Shown: positions 22,001 through 28,484, numbered from the stretch's first letter. The stretch is 34,785 nt of DNA from Paludibacteraceae bacterium (GCA_016280845.1 JAEEHO010000233.1:1-34785), one strand, 5' to 3'. Numbers and translations are program-made. The notes: generated by a model not told the origin, from the sequence alone.

Positions 22001-22684
22001 ATTCACTGTATGCAGGTATGGGTCATACAATTCCGGAGATTGCGGAGTTTTTCCTCCTTCAAATTTATCCGACCACTGCCAATTATATGTATCATATCGA
22101 CCACCGTCTTTTTTCCAAACATCTGCTTTGATTCCTACAAAGAATTTTTCATCTTGTAAACTTGTCGGAAGATACCAATCGAATTCTATATACGTTATAG
22201 GATTCCACTCTGCATCAGATTTACGTTTTAGATACACTTCCGTCCAATTACCTCCATCGTGGTCGGTAACGGTTACCGGAACTGCATCATATGTGTTGCG
22301 TATAATGATGTTACCGCAATTAGGATGAACCCAAATATATCCTCGACCTTTATTCCCATTGTTATTATTAATATCCTTTTCATGACCGCCAAACGAAATA
22401 CAACGTTTGTTTTCGCTACTGCCATCCAAAGAATACCAAATATAGGTATCATTTGCTTGATTACATGCATCTGAGCACCTTAAGTAATAATCGTGTTGTC
22501 CTTTATTTCCCCAAACCCAAACCGGGATGTTGAAGCGCAGTACACCATTACCCATACTAGTTACGTGATAGTGACTAAAACTTTCCAAATAATCGTTTTC
22601 GCCTGCATGGAGCCGAGCCACAGAGACAAACATAGTGAGTGCCATCGTCACCCACAATCGAAGATGTAAATGTTTTCGTTTCAT
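13061..22684 (-). CDS. Giant (3207 aa) secreted multidomain surface protein with FN3-like, carboxypeptidase-regulatory-like, Ig-like, tandem LamG-like and BACON-like modules
   Basis: Signal peptide (MKRKHLHLRLWVTMALTMFVSVARLHA); 'GSIAGRVQFEDGSGCAGINVEIASDKDTIKVITKADGSYLADSL'; 'RPPRVFGVAEPANAILSVGDNLKLRFNEPI'; two LamG-like stretches (SFSIDMVVRPS..., DYTLMFWFKTT...DSWHHYVLSVNRTMNTASIFVDS); BACON-like 'ATNAQKVVISNHSGIRHQFTIESNAEWLSVD'; C-terminus VVIIRGGEKYDVIGHKLTK resembles short T9SS-type tails. Confidence 0.85.
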   Translation of the reverse strand: MKRKHLHLRLWVTMALTMFVSVARLHAGENDYLESFSHYHVTSMGNGVLRFNIPVWVWGNKGQHDYYLRCSDACNQANDTYIWYSLDGSSENKRCISFGGHEKDINNNNGNKGRGYIWVHPNCGNIIIRNTYDAVPVTVTDHDGGNWTEVYLKRKSDAEWNPITYIEFDWYLPTSLQDEKFFVGIKADVWKKDGGRYDTYNWQWSDKFEGGKTPQSPELYDPYLHTVNENGTAGYGYAAIPYVTYQEPLWYYTSLNGKKQSCTSQSGTLYVPTTDKVQSGFYATFNIYPDKQGNPNTQQELSTNKVSIPAYHKLYDLKAEEQRDKQKSMTGTTVVSWEVKTPKEQDLVEGDFFEIQRSLMSDFSGAQSIAVVPYSSDTSTYHYADDITALKNPTDTGTYTSFTKYYDIYKDGEVIARYKGTVTSLRQKAGTPVYYRVRRASSSVWDWENNPYALKTSLLKNEFLAPLDTMQPEYELDKNFADNRIVHFNIKIANKVVKPDPTPAADCKYDLQLEEYDLSSVPVRLIRRADVLADAPDTVFINYMLKDTSVWELASDTIMTLQDSIFSFDVPYDATVRFRAKVTHVTEPVEIAASGPIYGYVKTNTYVAGATPVTVTKLSPVVDENAYYIARDEFDKSFRRDSLDKYKADLYANLSPMLKRDDADTISRCQWDKNAQILITKHMTDMGLTQTIYVPQDSIVRQADGSWIAHVTDVADAGCTHYEYEVRIDPSHSLLNFNDEKYQKSIALKGPDLYTADAANISSFTATQGTDKKGVALQWEPTPGGVTDYVLARRSHGTNDAFEELLVTEEPGYLDADTDPNKHYDYQLTLRFTCNGNYTEISDTIEGWRSPYGSIAGRVQFEDGSGCAGINVEIASDKDTIKVITKADGSYLADSLLYDATGTDYSITPTSDYGTFSYNNTSAQSATISISKGRSEAASITFVNTSSVRLTGRVLYQGTTIPVYGANFRINGKLVSYAGAPVSTAHDGTFQLTMPERAPVTLQVVMDGHTFANDGYLRIDGKDTVSLTKAQDGVRFWDMTTVRLTGRVVGGNDQGKLPLGFGLSYNNLGEDLKIVMALEGDNISYMVNDPQDPTITERDTAFAHLVHTPNGIDTVGNTTMKIMQKRLIVNPDPVTGEYEIDLWPVRYKISQVTAKGYATLYGDGQGIETIDLTGAVLTDQEVTRDYDTVHYNAIYNRIYHSPIALKLIQRGLNGECDYFGIKEMKATDVADEQTNVEIPIVSKDTVGNITYLFGHPVFSKGNYNFRAEAYEEYYYNNDKLTGKRDQVNMHGGTLRIHNGLHDNNQTIIRQLDANGKAEFGVAVDDPVFHLKGEAALHTISASVEIENDYVEADPIQAFITGARMEEKSIRADTVGIAIVDILRDPPGEGSYAWLESGSKYHYGHTINLQVKAGVEIGFGFGANITNNIGTYAGTPVAGVYAGTDYTVSKQFKFSIPIAMEYNGKWTYSYDIQTNNKISTSSSKVGSDADVFIGKMQGLLYGERKVIRAITEQTYNLRKPAVDAGTLVVLGSGIMDSKKYYLVIGTETVIGSALTGKFAYTQEYIINTLLPNLVKERNSLLLSGTKSEIQTLANATGKILYWDKTTEQNKDSFGLPNHYEQIKPANYSGSPTDKVSVLNKMILQWVDVLTLNEKQKVEAKANGRNVGTWSVSGGTSQTYSENFSYTYSYDWELGGLLGGSSSELFKGMAGIGTEIGNNIANLIDKVYDKSNGSTFPWEINGKAPGANWKVTFKPILNADVSGPYGNSDSHTKTIGFTLTPNKFGNLTTSVYCTTDSAFEAESAKHRDKADVPNSKPTYGSFVFFTQAGASMCPYEAEERTKFYNPGTLLNNGTVKIEEPRLEIDAHERSNVPADKAAIFNLRISNEGQTDNSVGSTFSLTQNASSNPNGAKIFIDGMPVTGNGMDFFIMSGQSVTKVMEVYRGTTDDYENIELRLGSTTCAKNADNLKFSVHFLPSSSDVKISAPHDKWVMNTFAAQDSVGYYLPITIEGFDINHRGFDHIEFQYKLTTQSDDDWVNQCSFYADKNLYDAASGNKEMITNGRINTLRFYGERDPMEQQYDLRAVSFCRHGSGFVSKSSPVLTGIKDTRPPRVFGVAEPANAILSVGDNLKLRFNEPIAGNYLDEDNNFQLLGTTNNTGITSSTSVHFDGTEESYAKSKVERNLADKSFSIDMVVRPSSTTGNEIFFTHGKLGEGLMFGKTADNRLVLQSGTNTPYYSKPLPNPMMAFTRLVVTYNKENGEIRFYVGTLDVTDDNSDSFSYAHSAPLCFGSGFAGNMLEARVWTKALNTEEIAATNMVRLTGYEQQLAAYYPMNEGKGETLTDKANGATLYTHGATWTTPSGISLAYKGTEEVELDQDILSRGKTQDYTLMFWFKTTSTDATIFSAGRYEATDSTTARGTWIGMKNGKLLFRNDGKDVNSGNSLADDSWHHYVLSVNRTMNTASIFVDSKMLNQFACDNLSPLSGMMYLGADGFTGNIDEFVMYELALPKSFIETYDNIAPHGDEMGLIAYLSFEERKESTSGVMENVFSVNNRRIVKDSQGNIIKKVQPLVLKPADVASMADKNNDAPVRERSQLTKLNFDWAFNHDELLINLNMLDREINKQSIYVTVRNVEDLNGNRMVSPVMWQAFVDRNSLKWDMRELKLHAYYGDMEATNAQKVVISNHSGIRHQFTIESNAEWLSVDMPYGSIDPTDDKTITFTYNTELPVGVYSELVYLTDENGLSEPLRVELVIEAICPWEDEEVDESFANTMSLRGQVYIEKEKGNGYFDSDENDMVAVFCDGKLVGKSNNTFASSTNKSYVYLTIHGNDKMRNKVLSFKLWQASTGRVYNLQPDTVQRFVPNAMRGISPQTPVLLTTSAGSLQQINLNSGWNWVSWFLQPNNSMLNALYTAEQGFHNGDMIKSPASARHSEFKYNDSEAKWCGGITSMDYRSIYMLYVSQPLTLNIEGRTLNDAQRTLTLKKEWNCVPYLLDEPVNMRDALADYYDKASVGDIIKSRTQFSVFTENHKWEGSLQTMHPGQGYLLRRLDSAMVKMRYNKPTANNAPRRHALSAAQSTDLGFSNPRAASNMTMIVAIQDSATLTDLRVYVGDELAGLTGSININNKQFYFVTVQSDKMGDLRFEMNGETLYPIGGSIAYEADAHVGSLKAPVMLTFQDIDNQVYKLIEDNHVVIIRGGEKYDVIGHKLTK
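15160..16215 (-). other. Tandem LamG/concanavalin-like modules within the giant protein (approximate bounds)
   Basis: SSTSVHFDGTEESYAKS...GNMLEARVWTKALNTEEI followed by GISLAYKGTEEVELDQDIL...GNIDEFVMYELALPKSF. Confidence 0.65.
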
Positions 22685-22742
22685 AATATCTATGATTTTG
22701 ATTTAGACAAGGACAAAAGGTTATACAAATATATACAATTAA

Positions 22743-22794
22743 AATGGAAACACCATGCCATCATTTGAAATCGAGATGGGATAGTGTTTCCATT
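22743..22794 (-). terminator. Terminator/attenuator-like hairpin upstream of the giant gene
   Basis: AATGGAAACAC ... GTGTTTCCATT 11-bp stem plus inner CCATC/GATGG, followed by TTTTAATTG on the minus strand. Confidence 0.55.
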
Positions 22795-22988
22795 ATATAT
22801 GTCTGCAAACCGTTCAAGCCAAAAATGTGCAACTCGCCCTGTTTCCATTCACCACGGGTAAGTAGATTTGCCTTCAGCGTAAAGACATGGGTCTTGGTCG
22901 AATCGCCGAATTCGGTTGTAATTTTGCCTTTGGCATGCAACGAACTCGCCGCACATGCTAAAGGCGAAAACAGGGCACAAGGCTTCAT
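22761..22988 (-). CDS. Small putative exported protein (75 aa) or leader ORF upstream of the giant gene
   Basis: Starts ~45 nt after the predicted transcription start of the 23040-23072 promoter; codons look coding (AAA GGC AAA ATT ACA ACC GAA TTC GGC...); possible N-terminal signal MKPCALFSPLACAASSLHA; overlaps the terminator-like hairpin at its 3' end. Confidence 0.45.
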   Translation of the reverse strand: MKPCALFSPLACAASSLHAKGKITTEFGDSTKTHVFTLKANLLTRGEWKQGELHIFGLNGLQTYIMETLSHLDFK

Positions 22989-23039
22989 AAAATTGCGTTA
23001 TTGTTCCAAAATACTGCTTCGCTTACATGCGAAAACCGC

Positions 23040-23072
23040 GCAAAGATACAACTAATTTTTTATATACGCAAA
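23040..23072 (-). promoter_or_regulatory. Promoter for the small ORF and possibly the giant gene
   Basis: Reverse strand TTTG CGTATATAAAAAATTAGTTG TATCTTTGC (20-nt spacer). Confidence 0.75.
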
Positions 23073-23329
23073 TTTTTGATAGTTAAAAATGTTTTTCGAA
23101 CGCTGTGTTCGAAAAATCAACGTTAGTGATTCTTAGTCATTCCCGAGACTCTTACGAGAGCATTCCAAGAGTATACCAAGGGTATACGAAAGATGAAAGG
23201 TAAAAAAAGACAAGGGAAACTCTGAATATATATAGAAATACAACTGTCTAACCACAGTATCAAAAAGTTGTTTACCACGACAATCTCGCGACCATTGCGT
23301 ACATCTCACAATATTATGGCAAAAGGCAC

Positions 23330-23356
23330 AAAAAAACGACATACTCACGTACATCG
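23330..23356 (-). terminator. Strand-specific intrinsic terminator
   Basis: On the minus strand 11 bp including two G-U pairs, GUGA tetraloop, U7 tract; the plus strand cannot form the middle pairs (C-A mismatches). Confidence 0.65.
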
Positions 23357-23515
23357 TTTTTCAATTTCAACAATCTTTCTCATTTCCCCCAAACGGGGTC
23401 ATTTTAAGGTAATTTTGGTAATAACGCACTACTTTGCTTTCGCATTGTAGATCTTTCTGTAGAAGAAAGAAATTAGGTACTAATTAAGGTTAAGTCTTTC
23501 GGCAATAGGTTTTAT
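23330..23515 (-). ncRNA. Candidate small non-coding RNA (~190 nt)
   Basis: Promoter (ATTG-N20-TACTTTTGC at 23553-23522, minus) upstream, and a minus-strand intrinsic terminator AAACGAUGUAC-GUGA-GUAUGUCGUUU followed by a U tract at 23355-23330; internal CCCCguuuGGGG hairpin; no convincing ORF. Confidence 0.5.
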
Positions 23516-23521
23516 TCTGGT

Positions 23522-23553
23522 GCAAAAGTACTGCTTATTTTTTATATGTGCAA
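23522..23553 (-). promoter_or_regulatory. Promoter driving the candidate ncRNA
   Basis: Reverse strand ATTG CACATATAAAAAATAAGCAG TACTTTTGC (20-nt spacer). Confidence 0.65.
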
Positions 23554-23774
23554 TAGTTGGAAACAATAATTGACGTAAAGTACAGAAAAAAGTGCTATTA
23601 TTTACGAGAAATCAATTTTGTGGGCACCCATTATTCAACTAGACATACAATTTGAGGACACTACAGAATCCTATCTCGTGGGAACAATAACCGCACAACC
23701 GACTAATTCACAACACATTCAAGGAGCAAAAAATGTTCATATTGGGGCTACAATGACAAAAAGTAGAGAAAAAA

Positions 23775-23807
23775 TTTGCATATGTGCAATTTTTGTAGTA
23801 ATTTTGC
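23775..23807 (+). promoter_or_regulatory. Promoter for the lipoprotein-OmpA operon
   Basis: TTTG CATATGTGCAATTTTTGTAG TAATTTTGC (20-nt spacer). Confidence 0.75.
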
Positions 23808-23910
23808 AGCCAATTTTGTATGCGTGCGTGATTGCGCCCGCGCCTTTCGCGTGGACAAAATGAAAAGTGAAAGGTGAAAAGTGAAAAGAAATTTCAATAT
23901 TAAAGTAAGT

Positions 23911-25797
23911 ATGAAATATCTAAACCAACTGAGAGCCGCAATGGCTGTAACGATGGTTGGCCTGCTGGTAGCAGGTTGCCATTCGGACATCGATTTTACG
24001 AATATCGATGGCCGCGCAGAAGTGGACATGGGTTTGGTGCTGCCTGTAGGTAGTATCAAGGCCTCGTTGAAGGATGTATTGGGCAAAGTGCCAAACATCT
24101 ACATCGATTCGTTGAACAATATGGGTGTCATTACATGGAAAGACACGTTCAACATCAACCGCAAGTACCACCAGGTTGATTTGAAGAAGTACATCTCCAG
24201 CAAGGAGTTCGGACTGAACGTACACGATCGTATTGCCGCCGACTTGGACGCAGACAACAAGATTACCGGTAACGGCTCTAATTTCGTAATTGATTTCCCG
24301 ATGACCCTGAAGTTGGAGGGAATCAACAAGGAGCTGGACGAAGAGCGTCTGGATAGTGCGCTGATTGAATTGGCCAACTTCACCACCACGCTGAACCAGA
24401 GCAATATGCCTGAGATGAAGTGGGAATATGTACAGAAGGTGGAACTGGATCTTGGCTCGAACATCAACCGTCCGGCAGGCAACAAGATGACCGTTTACAC
24501 CAAGGACGGTTCGATCAACTCGTTCGGTCAGCCAATGCCTATCGAGGTGGACAACTTCACCATCTGCATGATGAAGAACCGCAATCTGACTCCGGACCAA
24601 TACACAGCATACCGCAGCAACGTGGTTGACTCGTGCATATTCCACTGCTATATCACGCTGAACATCCCGGCCGGCACGAAAGTAACTATTCCTAACGATG
24701 CACAATTCAGATATGACCTGAAGGTACAATTCATCGACTACAAGGCATTGTGGGGTTTCTTCAAGCAGTCAAACGAGATGTACGATAGCGATACCGTTGA
24801 TTTCACTAAGGTTTGGGGAGAGTTGGATTTCATCAAGAAAGCACGTTTGCCTTTCTCTGACCCTGTCATTCGTACTAAGATATACACCCACGTAGCGGGT
24901 GCGCTCATCATGGGTGGTGACTACTTGTTTACCGTTGACTCAGCCGGTCACGAGCACTACGCTGAATTCGGCGCAAGCAACTCGCGTGTACTGGAACACC
25001 ACTTTCCGAAAGGCGAGTATCTGGATCCTGTAACCAGCAATATTGGCGATTCGACCGAGAATACCGTTTTCGTTTTCGACAAGTCAGCTGCCGGCGGCCG
25101 TATCGACAAATTGTTTGCCGACATGCCGCAACAACTGGCATATAACTTCAACATTAACTTCGATTGGCAGAAGACGCCGCAGATACGCGTAACGCAGAAC
25201 ACCACCATCCGTGTGGAAGCAGAAGCTACGCTGCCGATGATGTTCAACCAAGGAACGCAGATCGTCTATACCGATACGCTGAAGAACGTCAATCTCTCGA
25301 AGGTGGACCTTGACTCGATGCTGAACGATGTAGAGATCGTCGACACTTTGAAACTTGCGAACATCAAGTTGCTGCTGCTCACCGAGAGCACCATACCTTT
25401 GCAGATCAAGGCGCTATTCCGCTGCTATGACAAGAACGGCAACATCATCAAGGATCCGGAGGACCCAAGCAAGCCGCTGACGCTCTTCGAGTCGGACACG
25501 CTGCGTATCAATCCGCCTAAGTTCGTCTACGCTAACGGTGTTTGGACTATATCTGAAACCAACAAGTCGAATGTGGTAGCTTCGATTAGCAAGAAGCAAC
25601 TGGATGTTTTCCCGGAAATCGACCACATCATGTACTCGCTGTGGGTGGATGACGAGTCGCTCAAGTACGCCTTCGAGCAAGGTGCCTTCAACGTGAAGAT
25701 CACCGGTGACTCGGGCATCAAAATGCAGATCGGCTTGACAGGTCATGTGGATGCTGTATTGAACCTGAATGGAAACAAAGATAAGAACAATAAATAA
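23911..25797 (+). CDS. Hypothetical lipoprotein, probably co-transcribed with the downstream OmpA-family protein
   Basis: ORF-track start 23881 is GTG within a heptad repeat; MKYLNQLRAAMAVTMVGLLVAGCHSDIDF gives a good signal peptide and lipobox. 13-nt gap to the next gene. Confidence 0.8.
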   Translation: MKYLNQLRAAMAVTMVGLLVAGCHSDIDFTNIDGRAEVDMGLVLPVGSIKASLKDVLGKVPNIYIDSLNNMGVITWKDTFNINRKYHQVDLKKYISSKEFGLNVHDRIAADLDADNKITGNGSNFVIDFPMTLKLEGINKELDEERLDSALIELANFTTTLNQSNMPEMKWEYVQKVELDLGSNINRPAGNKMTVYTKDGSINSFGQPMPIEVDNFTICMMKNRNLTPDQYTAYRSNVVDSCIFHCYITLNIPAGTKVTIPNDAQFRYDLKVQFIDYKALWGFFKQSNEMYDSDTVDFTKVWGELDFIKKARLPFSDPVIRTKIYTHVAGALIMGGDYLFTVDSAGHEHYAEFGASNSRVLEHHFPKGEYLDPVTSNIGDSTENTVFVFDKSAAGGRIDKLFADMPQQLAYNFNINFDWQKTPQIRVTQNTTIRVEAEATLPMMFNQGTQIVYTDTLKNVNLSKVDLDSMLNDVEIVDTLKLANIKLLLLTESTIPLQIKALFRCYDKNGNIIKDPEDPSKPLTLFESDTLRINPPKFVYANGVWTISETNKSNVVASISKKQLDVFPEIDHIMYSLWVDDESLKYAFEQGAFNVKITGDSGIKMQIGLTGHVDAVLNLNGNKDKNNK

Positions 25798-25810
25798 GGA
25801 GGACTAAGCC

Positions 25811-28447
25811 ATGCATATGAATCGTAAGTTTTGGACCATTGTCCTCTTGGCATTGACAGCCATCAGCGCAAGCGCTCAACAAGTGAACACCTTGTATTTC
25901 CTTGAGAACGCTCCGATGCGCCACACCATCAACCCGGCCTTCCAACCGGTTAGCAAGGGTTATATCAATTTCACTCCGCTGGGATGGATGACGCTTGGCG
26001 TAGGCAACAACGTGCTGACTATCAGCGATATGTTCTATGTTGACCCTGCGACAGGCAAGACCGTTACCCCACTCCATCCGGAGGCAGGTGACAAACAATT
26101 GTTCCTCAAGCAGTTCAACCGCAGCATGCTCTATTTCAACACCGACTTGACACTCGGTCTGCTCAATATGGGTTTCCGTATCAAAGATGACGGCTACCTG
26201 ACTATCGGTTTCAACGAACATATCGAAGTAGGCGAAACAACTCCGAAGAGCATGTTCGAGTTCATTCTGAACGGCGGTATGACCGACCTCACCGGCGGCA
26301 CCAATGTGATGAACTTCAACGGCCTCGGTTTGGGTGCAACGCTCTATACGGAGATGGCAGTAGGCTATAGCCACCGTTTAGACGAACAGTGGACTATCGG
26401 TGGTAAACTGAAGATTCTGTTCGGTCAAATGGACATGAGTGTTAATAGCAAGATGCTACAGATCAAGTCTAATCCGGAATGGATGAACATCAACGCGCAG
26501 TTCGGACTCAACGTAGCCGGACCGATTGATTTCAGCAGACTGCCGTCAGCAGAGGGCAAGACCATGCAGGAATATACTCAGCAGTTCCAGAACGGCGGTG
26601 TCGCACTGGATAGTCTGGTTGATTACCGCAATGTATGGAAGATGATTACTCCGTCGGGTATGGGTGCAGCCATCGACTTCGGTTTTGCATACAAGCCTAT
26701 TGAGAACCTGCAACTGAGTGTAGCTCTCAATGATTTGGGTTTCATCTATTGGAACAAGGCACAAAAATACATCTGCAATCTGGATACTACGTTCAACGGC
26801 GTGGGTGAGTTCGACTATGGCGACCCTGCGTTCCGTGACAACGAAGGCAATTTCTCGACCCAATTGCTGCTTGACTCGGTTAAGAACAACCTGATCGGCA
26901 TTGCCAACAGCGCGACCTTCCAACGTCAGGGCAAAGGCTACTGCAAGATGCCTTCGGCTAAACTCAATATCGGTTTGGACGCTAATTTCTGGGAGAACCG
27001 CATCGGTTTCGGTATCGTATCGGCTACACGTCTTTATAACGCGCGCCTATATGAAGAGTTGACCATCGGTCTCGCATTCCGTCCGTGCAACTGGTTCAAT
27101 ATCGCGGCTTCTTACTCGCTCATGGAGAACGGCAAATACAGCAATATCGGTGCCGGCCTCAGTTTCATGCCGTATGACGGTATTAACATGACGCTCGCAA
27201 TGGACTACATTCCTACTTCCTACGCCGCTATTCAGGGCAGCGAGAAACCGCTGTATGTCATTCCCGACAAAACTAAGAAAATCAACCTCGCTCTCGGCTT
27301 CTCTATCTGCTGGGGTAGCAATCGCCGCGATAAAGACAAAGATGGTGTGTGGGACAAACTGGATATGTGTCCTAATACGCCGCTCGGCGTTGCTGTGGAC
27401 GAACGCGGTTGTCCGTTGGATGAAGACCACGATGGAGTGCCTGACTACCTCGACCTATGTCCGGGTACACCGCAAGAGGCTATCGGTTTTGTTGACTCAG
27501 TCGGTTGTCCGCTGGATAGCGACGGTGACGGTGTAGAAGACTACCGAGACTTCTGTCCGGGTACACCTAAGGAGGTTAACGGCTTGGTTGACTCGATTGG
27601 TTGTCCGTTGGATACCGATGGCGATGGAGTGCCTGACTACATCGATCAGTGTCCGGGTACGCCTAAAGAAGCATATGGCAAAATTGACACACTGGGTTGT
27701 CCGCTGGATACCGACGGCGACGGAGTGCCTGACTATCTTGACCAATGTCCGGGTACACCGCAAGAGGCATATGGTAAGATTGACTCGGTTGGTTGTCCGC
27801 TGGATACCGATGGTGACGGAGTGCCTGACTACCGTGACGAGTGTCCGAACACTAAGCCGGAAGCAATCAAGTTCGTTGATGCCAAGGGTTGTGACGCAGA
27901 TACCGACGGCGACGGAGTGCCTGACTACATGGACGAATGTCCTGCTGTACCGGGTGTGAAGGCTAACAAGGGTTGTCCTGAGGTTAAACGCGAAGTACGT
28001 CAATTGCTCCAGAAGGCTATGCAAGGTATCGAGTTCGAGACCGGTAAGGCTTCTATCAAGAAGAAATCCTTCCCGCTGTTGAACCAGATTGCCAAGGTCT
28101 TTGTTGAGAACGGCAATTATATCGTTGAGGTACAGGGTCACACCGACAATACCGGTAACGCAGACTTCAACAAGAAGCTGTCAGAGCAACGTGCTAACTC
28201 GGTAATGAAGTACTTGATTTCGCAGGGTGTTCCTGATGATCGACTGAGCGCACACGGTTACGGTATGGAAGTACCTATCGCTGACAACAAGACCAAAGCT
28301 GGTCGTCAGAAGAACCGCCGTGTAGAATTCAAGATCACCTTCGAGGAAGTACACTTCGAGACCTTCCTTGACCACGCTGATCCGCAACCGGAGCAGCCTG
28401 CTCAACCGGAACAACAACCGGAGCAACAAGCTCAGCCTGCTGAATAA
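25811..28447 (+). CDS. DUF5723-like beta-barrel protein with thrombospondin type-3 repeats and C-terminal OmpA peptidoglycan-binding domain
   Basis: 878 aa; N-terminal FLENAPMRHTINPAFQP; repeats DTDGDGVPDYxDQCPGTPxEA; OmpA motif VEVQGHTDNTGNADFNKKLSEQRANSVMKYLISQGVPDDRLSAHGYG. Start may be 25817 (MNRKFW). Confidence 0.93.
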   Translation: MHMNRKFWTIVLLALTAISASAQQVNTLYFLENAPMRHTINPAFQPVSKGYINFTPLGWMTLGVGNNVLTISDMFYVDPATGKTVTPLHPEAGDKQLFLKQFNRSMLYFNTDLTLGLLNMGFRIKDDGYLTIGFNEHIEVGETTPKSMFEFILNGGMTDLTGGTNVMNFNGLGLGATLYTEMAVGYSHRLDEQWTIGGKLKILFGQMDMSVNSKMLQIKSNPEWMNINAQFGLNVAGPIDFSRLPSAEGKTMQEYTQQFQNGGVALDSLVDYRNVWKMITPSGMGAAIDFGFAYKPIENLQLSVALNDLGFIYWNKAQKYICNLDTTFNGVGEFDYGDPAFRDNEGNFSTQLLLDSVKNNLIGIANSATFQRQGKGYCKMPSAKLNIGLDANFWENRIGFGIVSATRLYNARLYEELTIGLAFRPCNWFNIAASYSLMENGKYSNIGAGLSFMPYDGINMTLAMDYIPTSYAAIQGSEKPLYVIPDKTKKINLALGFSICWGSNRRDKDKDGVWDKLDMCPNTPLGVAVDERGCPLDEDHDGVPDYLDLCPGTPQEAIGFVDSVGCPLDSDGDGVEDYRDFCPGTPKEVNGLVDSIGCPLDTDGDGVPDYIDQCPGTPKEAYGKIDTLGCPLDTDGDGVPDYLDQCPGTPQEAYGKIDSVGCPLDTDGDGVPDYRDECPNTKPEAIKFVDAKGCDADTDGDGVPDYMDECPAVPGVKANKGCPEVKREVRQLLQKAMQGIEFETGKASIKKKSFPLLNQIAKVFVENGNYIVEVQGHTDNTGNADFNKKLSEQRANSVMKYLISQGVPDDRLSAHGYGMEVPIADNKTKAGRQKNRRVEFKITFEEVHFETFLDHADPQPEQPAQPEQQPEQQAQPAE
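27333..27980 (+). repeat. Thrombospondin type-3 (calcium-binding) repeat array, ~36 aa / 108 nt period, ~7 copies
   Basis: Recurring GATACCGAtGGcGAcGGAGTGCCTGACTAC ... TGTCCGGGTACrCC and GGTTGTCCGCTGGAT. Confidence 0.9.
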
Positions 28448-28458
28448 GCAATATTATG

Positions 28459-28484
28459 GACGGTAGCTTTGATCGGCTACCGTC
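28459..28484 (+). terminator. Stem-loop between the OmpA gene and yebC
   Basis: GACGGTAGC / GCTACCGTC 9-bp stem, 8-nt loop; no T tract. Confidence 0.45.

Noticed and set aside
23133-23354. 73-aa minus-strand ORF
   Set aside because: Starts essentially at or beyond the ncRNA terminator, lacks its own promoter and has no recognisable features.
27333-27980. Possible CRISPR array (regular ~108-nt spacing)
   Set aside because: Repeats are in-frame coding TSP3 units; spacers are not unique and no cas genes are nearby.
27497-28141. 214-aa minus-strand repetitive ORF
   Set aside because: Antisense reading of the TSP3 repeat DNA; its apparent repeats are inherited from that array.
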